This document shows, piece after piece, positions 1-10,045 of a stretch of 64,000 nucleotides of DNA. Location: contig NZ_CP018062.1 in the NCBI RefSeq assembly GCF_002813755.1, forward strand, positions 1-64,000. Reading direction: 5' to 3'. Numbering within the stretch: the first letter of the stretch is position 1; every line of letters begins with the position of its first letter. Position numbers and translations under genes: made by a program. This stretch comes from Enterococcus mundtii. Its GTDB lineage: Bacteria; Bacillota; Bacilli; Lactobacillales; Enterococcaceae. Below the pieces are notes generated by a model. The model searched no databases, had not been told where the DNA came from, and saw nothing but the letters and a program-made list of their open reading frames with translations.

Positions 1-122
1 ATCAGTTATTAGATAAATTTTCTGTAGTTCAAAGTCATAATACGGAAATTTTAGAAGAATATATTCGACAGAATAATCAAATTATCGAACTTTTAATTGA
101 ACAGAATAGAGGAGAGATATAG
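1..122 (+). CDS. 3' end of a coding region, unknown product (partial)
   Basis: Reading frame 3 is open from the window edge to a TAG at 120-122 and gives the last 39 residues of a protein. The tail is rich in Glu, Gln, Ile and Asn and looks helical or coiled-coil. It stops one base before the ATG of the next gene, so the two are probably co-transcribed. Its position just upstream of a relaxase suggests a mobilisation accessory protein, but that is inference. The family cannot be named from this fragment. Confidence 0.5.
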   Translation, partial: QLLDKFSVVQSHNTEILEEYIRQNNQIIELLIEQNRGEI

Positions 123-123
123 C

Positions 124-546
124 ATGTCTAAAGTCATAGACAAACACATTTATTTTCACGAAACCCATATAGATATTCTAGATGAAATCATTGCAACTCA
201 TGCGGATGTAAAAAATTATAGTGAAGCTGTTCGGTTTTTATGTATGAATTATGATCCTGAAATGGGGAAAAAATTAAATTCTAATCAAGCAAAGTTAAAT
301 GGAATGAGCAAAGAAATTTCCATATTAACGGAAATCGTTTCAGAGTTTGCTGAACTTCATTTGAAAGATACAGGAATACTATTTGGTACAAACTCAACGG
401 TTTATCAAGAAGCAAAAGAGCGAGTGGAAGGAAAGATAAAAGTGAATCAAACGAAGAAATATTCTCCTAAGGTTAAGAAGCCAATGAATGAGTCTGATCA
501 TGAAAGAGTAAACCCATTTGATCCAACAAAGATTTTAAAAAGATAA
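124..546 (+). CDS. Hypothetical mobilisation accessory protein
   Basis: A 140-aa protein. The start chosen is the ATG at 124 with a GGAGAG ribosome site; an upstream in-frame ATG at 97 lies inside the preceding gene. Residues 1-50 resemble a DNA-binding N-terminus like those of small relaxosome accessory proteins: a short beta-like segment followed by helices, with a SEAVRFLC motif. The C-terminus is Lys/Pro-rich. It lies 18 bases upstream of the MobL-type relaxase gene. A role in nicking-complex assembly is inferred from position only. Confidence 0.55.
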   Translation: MSKVIDKHIYFHETHIDILDEIIATHADVKNYSEAVRFLCMNYDPEMGKKLNSNQAKLNGMSKEISILTEIVSEFAELHLKDTGILFGTNSTVYQEAKERVEGKIKVNQTKKYSPKVKKPMNESDHERVNPFDPTKILKR

Positions 547-564
547 ATATAGAGGGAGAGTATT

Positions 565-2320
565 ATGAGTAGTAGATCGCCTGCGGTTATTCTCACTTGT
601 CAATTTACATTACCCAATAAAAAATCCTTTTCTACGTATATTGACTATATGACAAGAGAAAAAGCACTGGAAGAAATAGACCGACGAACACCTGAAGAAG
701 AACAAGAATTGCGTTTGATCAAGAATGCTTTAGAGGATTTTTATATTCCTAAAGGGGAAACTTTTTCTGAGAGTAAGACAGACAAAGAATTCAGTGAAAC
801 GTCGAATGAAGCTAAATCCTTGATGGAAAATGGGATTAATTTTGACAAGTTAGAGGAACAAGATTTTACTAAATATCTTTCTTATATGACACGTCACTAT
901 GCGTTAGAACAAAAAAATAATCTTACGCAAAGTGAACAAAAAGAATACCAACGCTTGAACCAAGCAATGAAAAAATATCAAACAGAACCACATCAAAAAA
1001 CTTCAGGAAATCTTCCTGGAGTTTTTTCTATGGCTTCGGATGAAGTGAAAGGAAGTGATTTGAAAGAGATCAAGCAGATTTTCCAAAGAGGGCAACAAAA
1101 AGGGTCGATCATTTATCAAGATGTTGTCTCTCATGATCATTCGTATCTTGAAAACATAGGACTGTACGATCCCAAAACAGACACCTTAGATGAAGAAGGT
1201 TTGAAAGCGGCTGGAAGAAAAATGATGGAGACATTATTTGAGAAAGAGAAACTAAATGACACAGGCTACTGGATGGCAACAATTCATCGAAACACGAAAC
1301 ATATCCATATTCATTTTGCAATTGTTGAAAAAGAAAATACGCGCAAGCCGTACACTGAGATTGAAAATGGGATGAGTTATATCGTACCGAAAGGGAAGAG
1401 AAGGCAAGCAACATTAGATGCCATGAAAACCAATTATGTACATGAGTTAGAACGTTTTCTTATGAAAAAGATCGAATGATTGGTATGGAGAAACGTAATT
1501 TATTGACTCGGAAAATTTACGTAACACCTTAACAAAAGTAGTAAAAAACCCAGTACGTTACGATCAACACGCTTTGAATTTGTTAAAAGAAGTTTACAAG
1601 AACTTACCTGAAAAACGTTCTGAGTGGAACTACGGGGATGAAAATCGAACCAAGCTTTCACCTTACGTTAGGGAGAAACTCGATGAGTTAACCAAATATG
1701 TTTTAACAAATGAACCTGAATATCAGGAATATATGCAGATTTCAAAAGCATTAAAAGAAGAAGCAAAAAGTCTTTACGGAGAAAGTAAAAGGGAATCAAA
1801 GGATGCAGAAAAAAATGCTCTTTTTGATTTGAAAAAGCGAACAGGAAATGCCATTTTAACTGAATTGAAGAAACAAGATAGTACTATAAAACCGTTGATT
1901 GAAGGATTAGATGGGCTGCATTTGATTTATAATCAACAATCTTTTAAAACACTTAAACAGTTACCAACCGATGAGTATAAAAACAGATATGAAGAATGGA
2001 TAAAGAAAAGAAAACAATATCAACCTGAATTGAAGAAACAAGATAGCACTATAAAGCCGTTGATTGAAGGATTAGACGATCTACAGATGATTTACAATCA
2101 ACAATCATTTAAACCACTCAAGCAGCTACCAACTCATGAGTATAAATATAGTTATGAAGAATGGATAAAAAAAAGAAAGCAATATCAACAACGCGTGGTC
2201 ACACAACGGAGCTTGCGACAATTGAATCGTACAATTAGCGCCCATGAAGAAAAATACCAAGCTTTAAAGACATATGAGGAACAACAACGAAGAATTCAAT
2301 TGGAACAAGAGAGACAATAG
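565..2320 (+). pseudogene. mobL: MobL-family relaxase, frameshifted
   Basis: Relaxases nick plasmid DNA at oriT and lead the strand during transfer. The first frame (565-1479, 304 aa) carries the metal-binding histidine triad at about residues 246-250 (HIHIHF), typical of MobL/MOB relaxases, after two short repeats of a YMTR-containing segment. It stops at 1477-1479. The protein sense continues in frame 3 from about 1476 to 1505, then in frame 2 (ORF 1574-2320), where the joined text reads as one C-terminal helical region. Two small indels, near 1478 and 1505, therefore split the gene. The HUH-like catalytic part is intact, but the full protein cannot be made without frameshifting. Sequencing error is the alternative explanation. 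Confidence 0.75.
1865..2194 (+). repeat. Tandem 165-bp in-frame duplication in relaxase C-terminus
   Basis: Two adjacent units (1865-2029 and 2030-2194) encode nearly the same 55 residues, beginning LKKQDSTIKPLIEGLD and ending EEWIKKRKQYQ. The period is an exact multiple of three, so the frame is kept. The copies differ by scattered substitutions, so the duplication is not brand new. Confidence 0.85.
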
Positions 2321-2332
2321 GAGGAGACGTAA

Positions 2333-2369
2333 AAGAGTCCTGAACGTGATTGTTCAGGACTCTTTTTTT
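2333..2369 (+). terminator. Intrinsic terminator after relaxase
   Basis: A 12-bp perfect stem (AGAGTCCTGAAC with its complement) with a 6-base loop is followed by seven T residues. It ends the mobilisation operon. Confidence 0.9.
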
Positions 2370-2462
2370 CAATGAATTGTTTTCGCCAATTCACTGAGTG
2401 CTGTGTTTCAAGCGTATTATATCAAACTATTTTTTAGTTGGAAGAGGAGGAGGTGAATAAAA

Positions 2463-2656
2463 ATGGCCCAATTAATTACAGCTGTGATTGTGATAAGAGT
2501 CGAGACAATCTAGTGTTTGTGAAAGAAGTCGAATCAGAAAGAACATTTATTGTCACAGACAAAGAAGCAAAAGCGTATCGACCAGGTGATCTCTTAATAC
2601 TAGATCTCACTACCAAAAAATTTGTCGATGCTGCAGAAAATTATCCTTTTATTTAA
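2463..2656 (+). CDS. Small hypothetical protein, probable frameshift near its start
   Basis: The open frame 2438-2656 ends in about 50 well-formed residues (SRDNLVFVKEVESERTFIVT and onward), a small beta-rich acidic domain. Its only in-frame upstream starts (TTG 2438, GTG 2453) overlap the ribosome site GAGGAGG. The well-spaced ATG at 2463 is in another frame and gives MAQLITAVIVIRVETI before stopping. The most economical reading is that translation started at 2463 and a one-base change near 2490-2500 broke the frame. Function unknown. It is the first gene of the segment after the relaxase terminator. Confidence 0.45.
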
Positions 2657-2674
2657 GAAAAGATGGTGAACAAA

Positions 2675-3344
2675 ATGGAACAATCTCAACAAGTAAATCC
2701 TGAAGTACAAGAACAACTAAAGAAATGGGAATCACTTTCACGTGAAGCACAAAATGAAATTATAGTGATCTTTTCTCAAAATCCTGTTAATTTCAGAATT
2801 GCTTTAATGAAATATGATTTAAAGGATACTGAAAATATTTTTACAGGATTGGGGACGCCTGTAGGGAAGGGTTGGGAAGAACGATACAAAGAGTTAGAAA
2901 AAGAAGTTAGCACCTTCAAAGCAACCCGTAGAGAATGGTTAGATCAATATGAAGATAGTGGGGTTATGTATATTCCAGAAAGTTTATGGGAGACAGCTGA
3001 AGAGTTAGGAATGATGGAAAACTACCCCAAAGTAGTTTCAACTAGCGAACTCACTGCACCAGTTTTGCCAGAAGAGGTAAAGGGAAAAAGTAGTCTCACT
3101 TTAAACGAAGAAGAAATCACTGGAAATAGTCGGCTTGCACAAGCACAAAGAAAGCTTATCCGATAAGAAATGAGTATGTTACGACATTTGAAAGGCTGGC
3201 TGAACACCAGAAATTAACAAATGGTCAGCCAATGAATGATAAAGAAACGGATCTAGCTGGTTTAGTCAAAGAGAAAAAATCGAAAATAAAATTAATCAAT
3301 TGCAAGAAGAGATTCAAAAACAAGAAATTATGTTGAGAAATTGA
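2675..3344 (+). pseudogene. Hypothetical plasmid protein, C-terminus frameshifted
   Basis: The intact part (ATG 2675 to the TAA at 3166; an upstream in-frame start is at 2663) is an acidic helical protein with an EERYKELEKEV coiled-coil segment. Downstream the sense continues in frame +2 (NEYVTTFERLAEHQKLTNGQ) to about 3270, then in another frame (REKIENKINQLQEEIQKQE) to a TGA at 3342-3344. Two indels appear to have cut off a C-terminal coiled coil of about 60 residues. No domain recognised. It is the gene before other relaxase-region helpers. Confidence 0.5.
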
Positions 3345-3366
3345 CTAGACAATCTGAGCTTAGAAA

Positions 3367-3726
3367 ATGGGATATAACAAATACGGTGGGCTAGATCTTA
3401 CAATCGAGAATATTCCACGAATCAAAGAGGAGATCGAAAAATTTAGGAATGGAAAATCTCAATTTTCAGTAAAAACAATCGAAAAGTATCAAAAAAAATT
3501 AGTTGAATTGGAACAGTTGAAAGAAAAATCAGAGAAAGGAAAAGCCAATATTTTGCCTGAAGCGCAGGCAATTATTGAAAGTGGCCGCGTTACTCAGTGG
3601 GAAAAAAATCCAACTATATATTTTGTTAAAGGGTATCGTAAAGTGGCATTAGAGTTGAATGAACAAGGCGAATTTGAAGTATCAAAAGATACCAACCAAA
3701 GACTGAAGAAGAAAAAAGAATTGTGA
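3367..3726 (+). CDS. Hypothetical coiled-coil protein
   Basis: A 119-aa basic protein. Residues 15-65 are predicted coiled coil (IPRIKEEIEKF, YQKKLVELEQLKEK). Residues 75-110 form a small beta-like segment (TIYFVKGYRKVALELNEQGE). The stop TGA (3724-3726) overlaps the GTG start of the next gene at 3723, which implies translational coupling. Function unknown. Such proteins commonly precede ArdC-like genes on enterococcal plasmids, but I cannot name the family. Confidence 0.55.
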   Translation: MGYNKYGGLDLTIENIPRIKEEIEKFRNGKSQFSVKTIEKYQKKLVELEQLKEKSEKGKANILPEAQAIIESGRVTQWEKNPTIYFVKGYRKVALELNEQGEFEVSKDTNQRLKKKKEL

Positions 3727-5446
3727 GTGAGTTACTTGAAAATAAGATGGCCGAATATGGTGTTCAAAAGCAAGAACCCAATCATTATTATCGTGTAGAA
3801 TTCAATGAAAATGATGGAACAATGCGGAACTATCAGGGTGAAATCGTGACACAATCACTTCTTGAACAAATCAAAGCGTTAGACACACACTATACAGGGA
3901 AAACAAGCTACCACAAATTTTATTTTGAAGAAGTAAAAGAAGGTGAAGTTGTTAATCAGTTACGACTAGACGTTGGAGACGGGTTACAATTGAATGCTGC
4001 TATTTATCAAAAGCTAGAGGAGTTATGTGACCAAACATTAGAAAAGAATACTGAAAAAGTAATAAAAAATGAAATAGGTAGCCACGATAAAAAGGTAGAG
4101 ACAAAGAAACCAAGTTATCAAAAACGGTCAACAGAAGAGATTAAGCAAGAAGTCAAATCGCTTTCCCAACAGGCACTGGACGCGGTGAAAAAATATACCC
4201 ATTCTCCTGAAGACGTCAAAGAACTCTGAACTTTATGTCGCGTTTTCCAGAACGATCTTTTAGAAATCAGTTATTGATCGAGGAACAATTTCCAGGAGCA
4301 ACGGCGTGTTTAGGTCGTGCCGCGTTGAAAAAAGAAGGCATTTATATCAAAAAAGGAGAACAAGGTAACAAGATCTTTGTCAGAAAAACGGTCAAAGGAT
4401 TCTATGATAAAGGACGTGGCTTTGTTCGAGAAACAGAGGCTACACCAGAAGATAAAAAACGAATCGAAAGTGGCCAAATCGAAGTGATCAAAAAACCTTA
4501 CTACACGATTGAAAAAGTGTTTGATATCACACAAACACAGTTGAAACCTGAAGACTATCCGAAAATCTTTCCGAACCGTGTGTTTGATTTTCAATTGGAT
4601 AAAAAAGGACAATCAGAACTACAAGCTGGGATTCAAGCGGTAGCCAACACTATTGGTATACAAATTCGAGATATGACAGAGAGTGAAGTTTATCCAAGAG
4701 AATTAGGACAAGCACGTGGGGCGTATGTTCATAACGAATTTACTGGCCAAGAAGAAATTGTCATGAATACTAGAAATACACCGACGCAGCATTTAGCTAC
4801 AAGTATTCACGAATTAGCGCATGCCAGAATGCACAAATTTTCAGAATTAGACACTGCGACCAAAGAACTGCAGGCAGAAATGACCTCTTATATTGTTTGC
4901 AAGCACTTTGGAATGGACATGTCTGAAAAAGCAATTCCCTATATTGCAGCATGGACGAAGAATGGTCAGATTTTGGATGATAAAGAAGCAACGGAACGCG
5001 GGAAAATCATGAATGATGTCAGCCGTGTCGCGAATGAATTCATTCAAACCATTTCTAAGGAGATCAATCAGTACAGAGAAAGAGATCCTGAGATCCAACA
5101 AGCAGAAGTGAAGCAAGATCATAAAAATCCTGTAGAAATGGTAGAACAAAAGAATGTTGTTCGTGTCGGTTCCCTTTGGATCGACAAGAAAGACGGCAAA
5201 GTTATGGAAGAAGATACCGGACGAACGCTATCCTTGAAAGAAGCTGCGTTTATTGAAGATCCGCAGCATAATCAAGTGATTTTGAAAGGAAAAAGTTATG
5301 GAAAAGAGATCCAGACTGCATTATCTTCAGAGGAATTTGCGCTAGGTAATCCATTTCATTTTTCGCAAGAAACAGTGTCAGAAATGGCGAAACGAAAAAA
5401 TGAAATCTATCATGAGCAGCAAATGACACAAAAAGAACGAGTATAA
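3723..5446 (+). pseudogene. ArdC-like ssDNA-binding/zincin antirestriction protein, frameshifted
   Basis: Two frames form one protein. Frame A (GTG 3723 to TGA at 4229) ends HSPEDVKEL; frame B continues LNFMSRFPERSFRNQLLIEE. A one-base loss near 4226 explains the break. The join recreates the ArdC N-terminal fold (ssDNA-binding, formerly DUF1738): motif SFRNQLLI, then a KKGEQGNKIFV segment. Frame B also carries a zinc metallopeptidase motif HELAHARMH with a downstream Glu (ELQAEMTSY). ArdC-type proteins protect incoming DNA or bind single strands during conjugation. Frame B alone (4235-5446, 403 aa) might still start at ATG 4235 but would lack part of the N-domain. The C-terminal 100 residues are a separate small domain of unknown role. 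Confidence 0.7.
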
Positions 5447-5456
5447 AACAAGCAAG

Positions 5457-5490
5457 AAAGACTATCTGAACAAGCAGATAGTCTTTTTTC
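5457..5490 (+). terminator. Intrinsic terminator
   Basis: Stem AGACTATCTG with its perfect complement, a 6-base loop, then TTTTTT. It lies between the ArdC-like gene and the toprim gene. Confidence 0.85.
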
Positions 5491-5507
5491 TTTTTGGAGG
5501 TTTAAAA

Positions 5508-6977
5508 ATGACAGAGAAGAAAATGAGTATTGTAGAACGATGTAAACAAATCGATATCGTAGATTTTGCACGAAATAATGGAATGGCTGTGGTTAATAAA
5601 GGACGAGATTATCGGTTAGAAGATCATGATTCTTTTGTTTTTGATCGACGAAAACAACGGTTTCACTGGAATAGTCAAAATATTCATGGAGATATTATTG
5701 AATTAACCAAATTATTCTTTATTGATAAGGAAATTCAAGATCCAAAAGAACAATTTAAAGCAGCAACGAACTTCATTTTAAAGAGTGAAAATAAAGTAGA
5801 ACGAGTCGATAATCTCCATTTTGAAACAGAACAATATAAAGATCACCCTAATGATTACCAACCACTTACAGAAAAAGGTAGAAGTTATCTAAAGGAAGAA
5901 CGTAAATTACCAGGTTGGTTAATTGATTATGCGGAAAACGAAGGGTTGCTGGCCGAATTAAAGCCAAGAAATGAACGGCAAAATTTCTTGGTTCGAGACG
6001 ATCGCTTAGATTATGCCGTTGCTTTTTTATGGAAAGACCCCCAGACAAAAGAAACGGTTGGAGCAAGTTATCAAGGAACAAAGATAGACTTTGATCGATT
6101 TGGTGAAAGAGGAACGTATAAACATATTGATAAGAACTCAACAGCGAATCATGGATTCAATTTAAAAATTGGTGATCCGAAGCACTTAAAATTCTTTGAA
6201 AGCAGCATTGATATGCTCAGTTATGCAGCGTTAAATCGTGAGAAGTTGCAAGATACCTGGCTAGTTTCTATGGAAGGCTTAAAGCACAACGTAATAAGTC
6301 ATTATTTTGGAGAAGCTGTTTCTGAACTGAGTCAGAAACAAGAGTTTCCAAAATCAATTGAAGTTTGTGTAGATAATGATCGAGCAGGGCATATTTTTTA
6401 TGAAAAAGAACAAATGATGGGGGCAGTTAATCCGTTTACGAATGAAAGGGTTCGGTGTGAACGAGGCATTGCCAATGATTGGCAAGTACCTAAAGACTAT
6501 CGAGAAATTTATGAAGAAGTTGCTAGAGAAGAGAAAGTGGCAGCTGAAGCGATTATGGCAATCCACAAGACGGAAAATAATTTAGAGCCAACCAATCAAT
6601 TAGTATCCGCACATAATGTTAAATCAGCATTTGGAAAGAAATTGACAGTCAACGAACAGGTAGAAACGATTGATTTAAAGAAAGCCTGTACTACAGTTGC
6701 CAAAGAATTAAAAGCTTGTGAGCGATCTGATGGTACGTATGATTTTGATCGTTTTTATAGTAAGAAAGCAGATATGAAAGATGTGAATGCGAGTATTCTT
6801 TTTTCTTATAAGGCGGAAGAGTACTATAAGGGCTATAAAAAACATGAACATGAATTTGTATCTGAAGTAAAAAAAGACTGGAATGATCAATTGAAACATG
6901 AGATCCAGCAACAAGAAATCAGAAAACAAAAACGTGCCATGTTGTTTCAACAAAGCAGACAACAAGAAAGGGAGTGA
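5508..6977 (+). CDS. DUF3991/toprim-domain protein (primase-like)
   Basis: A 489-aa protein starting at an ATG with GGAGG eight bases upstream. The N-terminal 90 residues (VERCKQIDIVDFARNNGM, then a segment with conserved Trp/His) resemble the zinc-ribbon-less primase-associated domain found before DUF3991. The central part holds a toprim fold: the acidic motif FFESSIDMLSYAALN near residue 227 and the DxD-type VCVDNDRAG near 286. The C-terminus is a Lys/Gln-rich coiled coil. Such proteins accompany relaxases and topoisomerases on Gram-positive plasmids and may prime or process transferred DNA. Unlike its neighbours it has no frameshift. It ends 10 bases before topB. Confidence 0.75.
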   Translation: MTEKKMSIVERCKQIDIVDFARNNGMAVVNKGRDYRLEDHDSFVFDRRKQRFHWNSQNIHGDIIELTKLFFIDKEIQDPKEQFKAATNFILKSENKVERVDNLHFETEQYKDHPNDYQPLTEKGRSYLKEERKLPGWLIDYAENEGLLAELKPRNERQNFLVRDDRLDYAVAFLWKDPQTKETVGASYQGTKIDFDRFGERGTYKHIDKNSTANHGFNLKIGDPKHLKFFESSIDMLSYAALNREKLQDTWLVSMEGLKHNVISHYFGEAVSELSQKQEFPKSIEVCVDNDRAGHIFYEKEQMMGAVNPFTNERVRCERGIANDWQVPKDYREIYEEVAREEKVAAEAIMAIHKTENNLEPTNQLVSAHNVKSAFGKKLTVNEQVETIDLKKACTTVAKELKACERSDGTYDFDRFYSKKADMKDVNASILFSYKAEEYYKGYKKHEHEFVSEVKKDWNDQLKHEIQQQEIRKQKRAMLFQQSRQQERE

Positions 6978-6987
6978 AGTAAGCACG

Positions 6988-9191
6988 ATGAAAACCGTCA
7001 TTTTAGCAGAAAAACCGTCACAAGCGAAGGCTTACGCAGAAAGCTTTTCTAAAGCCACTCGAAAAGACGGTTATTTTGAAATTCAAGATCAATTATTTTC
7101 AGGAGAAATTGTAATCACTTATGGCTTTGGTCATTTAGTCGAGTTAGATTCTCCTGATATGTATGATGAGAAATGGAAACAATGGTCACTAGAACATTTG
7201 CCTATTTTCCCTACACATTATCGCTATCATGTTCCTAAAGATAAGAAAAAGCAATTTAACGTAGTGAAGCAGCAACTTCAATCGGCCGATACCGTTGTTA
7301 TTGGACAGATAGCGATCGTGAAGGTGAATTGATTGCTTGGTCGATCATTCAACAAGCAGGTGCAGACCAGGGAAAAACCTATAAAAGACTTTGGATCAAT
7401 TCATTAGAAAAAGAAGCGATTTATCAGGGATTCCAGCAGTTACGAGACGCTGGAGAGACCTATCCAAAATTTGAGGAAGCTCAAGCACGTCAGATCGCCG
7501 ATTGGTTGATCGGTATGAACGGTAGTCCACTATATAGTTTACTCTTACAGCAAAAAGGCATACCAGGGAGTTTCTCCTTAGGCAGAGTTCAGACTCCAAC
7601 GCTTTATATGATTTATCAGTTGCAGGAAAAGATTAGAAACTTCAAGAAAGAACCCTATTTTGAAGGGAAAGCCCAAGTAACCGCTCAAAATGGCACATTT
7701 GATGCGAAGCTTGATCCCAACGAAACCCAAGTGACGCAAGAAACATTTGAAGCGTATTTAAAAGAAAAAGGTGTTCAAGTAGGAAAACAGCCAGGCACGA
7801 TCCTTCAAGTCGAAACAGAGAAAAAAAGTGCAGCTAGCCCACGTCTTTTTTCTTTATCGAGCCTTCAGTCTAAAATGAATCAACTCATGAAAGCTAGTGC
7901 CAAAGATACATTGGAAGCCATGCAAGGGTTATATGAAGGAAAGTATCTAAGCTATCCGCGAACGGATACCCCTTATATTACAGAAGGGGAATATGCGTAT
8001 TTGTTGGATCATTTAGACGATTACAAGAAATTTTTAAAGGCTGAAGCAATTCCGACTCCTACTCATACACCGAATAGTCGGTATGTGAATAATAAGAAAG
8101 TCCAGGAACATTACGCGATCATTCCTACAAAAACAGTCATGTCAGCAGCGGCTTTTGAACAACTAAGTCCGCTGCAGCAGGCCATTTATGAACAAGTTTT
8201 AAAAACAACGGTGGCCATGTTTGCGGAAAAATATACCTATGAAGAAACAACGATCTTGACGCAAGTCCAGCAGCTTCAGCTAAAGGCAGTCGGAAAAGTA
8301 CCAGTAGATCTAGGTTGGAAAAAGCTGTTTGGCAAAGAGAGTGACAGAAAAGAGAAAGAAGAAGAAGCGCTACTTCCTAAAGTGACAAAAGGAGAAACGG
8401 TCACGGTGGATCTACAAGTCCAGGAAAAAGAAACAAAACCACCACAACCTTTTACGGAAGGTACGTTGATCACTGCGATGAAAACAGCTGGGAAAACTGT
8501 GGATAGTGAAGAAGCACAATCCATATTGAAAGAAGTCGAAGGAATCGGTACAGAAGCGACACGTGCGAATATTATTGAAACTTTGAAACAAAAGGAATAC
8601 ATCAAGGTAGAGAAAAATAAGCTTGTGGTGACGAATAAAGGGATTTTACTTTGCCAAGCCGTGGAAAAAGAGCCGCTGCTAACAAGTGCCGAAATGACCG
8701 CCAAATGGGAAAGCTATCTTACAAAGATTGGTGAGCAAAAAGGGACACAAGAAACTTTCTTAGCTAATATCCAAAAATTTGTCTCTCACTTGTTGGAAGT
8801 CGTCCCAGGACAAATCCAAGCCACTGATTTTGGAGCAACGTTACAAGAGGTGAAAGCAGCCACTGAAAAGCAAGAAGCGGCGCGTCATTTAGGATCTTGT
8901 CCAAAGTGCCAGGAAAAAGAGGTCATACTTTATCAGAAGGTGGCGGCTTGCACGTCTGAAGCCTGTGATTTTAAATTGTGGGTAACGATTGCCAAAAAGA
9001 AACTCACAGCGACACAACTGAAAGAGATCATTCAGAACGGCCGAACAAGCCAACCAGTCAGAGGACTAAAAGGTCAGAAAGGTTCGTTTGAAGCAACGAT
9101 CGTTTTAAAAGAAGACTTCACAACAGACTTTGAGTTTTCTGAAAAGAAAAAATCGAACTATAAGAAAAGAACACGCCGCACTACAAAATAA
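6988..9191 (+). pseudogene. topB: DNA topoisomerase III, split by one frameshift
   Basis: Type IA topoisomerases relax and decatenate DNA through a transient 5'-phosphotyrosine. The first frame (ATG 6988 to TGA 7332) opens with VILAEKPSQAKAYA, the toprim start. The second (7329-9191) starts inside the toprim motif: the joined text would read TDSDREGELIAWS, the metal-binding DxDxE signature. One base is missing near 7306. The active-site motif LSYPRTDT (Tyr about residue 209 of the second frame) and a C-terminal zinc-ribbon region (CPKCQEKEV) are intact. Neither fragment alone holds a complete toprim domain, so the enzyme should be inactive unless the indel is a read error. Confidence 0.85.
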
Positions 9192-9206
9192 TGGAGGAGT
9201 TACCTT

Positions 9207-9356
9207 ATGCGAAATACAACACACAAACAACAAGAAATCGAAAATCAAAAAGCAAAAATTCGTTCAGAACAAGAGAAATTACGTGCCAATAAAAGAAGAC
9301 TGCAACAATTAAAGAATCAGCAGCGGATTCAAAAAGAAATCGAATTAGATCGATAA
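9207..9356 (+). CDS. Small coiled-coil protein, 49 aa
   Basis: ATG 9207 follows a GGAGG site by ten bases, and the frame runs 49 codons to TAA. The product is one highly charged helix rich in Lys, Glu and Gln (RSEQEKLRANKRRLQQLKN). It sits directly behind topB and was probably translated from the same mRNA. Function unknown. A larger overlapping frame (9130-9312) is rejected because it runs through the end of topB and has no ribosome site. Confidence 0.6.
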   Translation: MRNTTHKQQEIENQKAKIRSEQEKLRANKRRLQQLKNQQRIQKEIELDR

Positions 9357-9370
9357 AATCTTCCTGACTA

Positions 9371-9424
9371 TTGTATACGAATAGACTTATGTTATACTGT
9401 ATTTATAAGTTTATTCGTATACAA
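9371..9424 (+). promoter_or_regulatory. abiE promoter with inverted-repeat operator
   Basis: A 13-bp perfect inverted repeat, TTGTATACGAATA (9371-9383) and its complement (9412-9424), brackets a promoter. The -35 is TTGTAT at 9371 and the -10 is TATACT at 9393-9398, with a 16-base spacer. The -35 lies inside the left arm and the right arm abuts the AbiEi ribosome site. AbiEi antitoxins are known to repress their own promoter by binding inverted repeats, so autoregulation is the likely role. Confidence 0.75.
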
Positions 9425-9436
9425 AGGAGGGAGAAA

Positions 9437-10033
9437 ATGACAAAAGCAATGGTATACAAGCTGCTAGAAGAATTTAATGGAACTTTGGCTTTGAAGGATG
9501 CCAAAAAAGCGGGCATTTCTCCTGTAACGATCAAACGTATGGTAGATCGAGGGGAGCTGGATCGAGAGTATCCAGGTTTTTTCACTTTACCTGGCCAATT
9601 TCCTGATGAATTGTTTATGGCGCAAAAGAAATATGAGCGCGGCATTATTTCACATATTACCGCGTTAGATTTGTATGATTTAACAGATATGATTCCTAGA
9701 CAGATCGATTTGACTGTTCCTTACGGTTATCACGTTTCTGGAAAAGGATTGAAGGAATTCGCAGTTGAGTTACACTATACAAAAACAGAATGGTATGAAC
9801 TAGGTAAGGTTGAAATAAAAAGTCGCTATGGGAATCCTGTTATAGCCTATGATCAAGAAAGAACCTTGTGTGACATTTGGAATCCCTGGTATAACGTTGA
9901 GGATGAAATCAAAGTAAAAGCAATCAAAAACTACATGGAATCGAATAGAAAAAATCTTAGAAAATTGAATGAGTATCGAAGAATTTTGCCAACAGACAAA
10001 ACGATGCGCTCTTATATTATGGCTTTAAATTAA
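9437..10033 (+). CDS. abiEi: AbiEi-type antitoxin / transcriptional repressor
   Basis: A 198-aa protein. The ATG at 9437 has an AAAGGAGG site, whereas the upstream in-frame ATG at 9371 lies within the promoter. The N-terminus is a winged-helix (LLEEFNGTLALKDAKKAGIS, then TIKRMVDRGEL); the C-terminal domain carries the AbiEi-family segment ISHITALDLYDLTDMIP. It pairs with AbiEii 12 bases downstream. In known AbiE systems this protein neutralises the nucleotidyltransferase toxin (type IV toxin-antitoxin) and represses the operon. It probably acts both in phage abortive infection and in element maintenance here. Confidence 0.85.
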   Translation: MTKAMVYKLLEEFNGTLALKDAKKAGISPVTIKRMVDRGELDREYPGFFTLPGQFPDELFMAQKKYERGIISHITALDLYDLTDMIPRQIDLTVPYGYHVSGKGLKEFAVELHYTKTEWYELGKVEIKSRYGNPVIAYDQERTLCDIWNPWYNVEDEIKVKAIKNYMESNRKNLRKLNEYRRILPTDKTMRSYIMALN

Positions 10034-10045
10034 AGGAGAAGAAAC

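Noticed and set aside
9130..9312. 60-codon frame overlapping the end of topB
   Set aside because: No ribosome site, overlaps topB in another frame, and the 49-aa ORF at 9207 has a proper GGAGG site.
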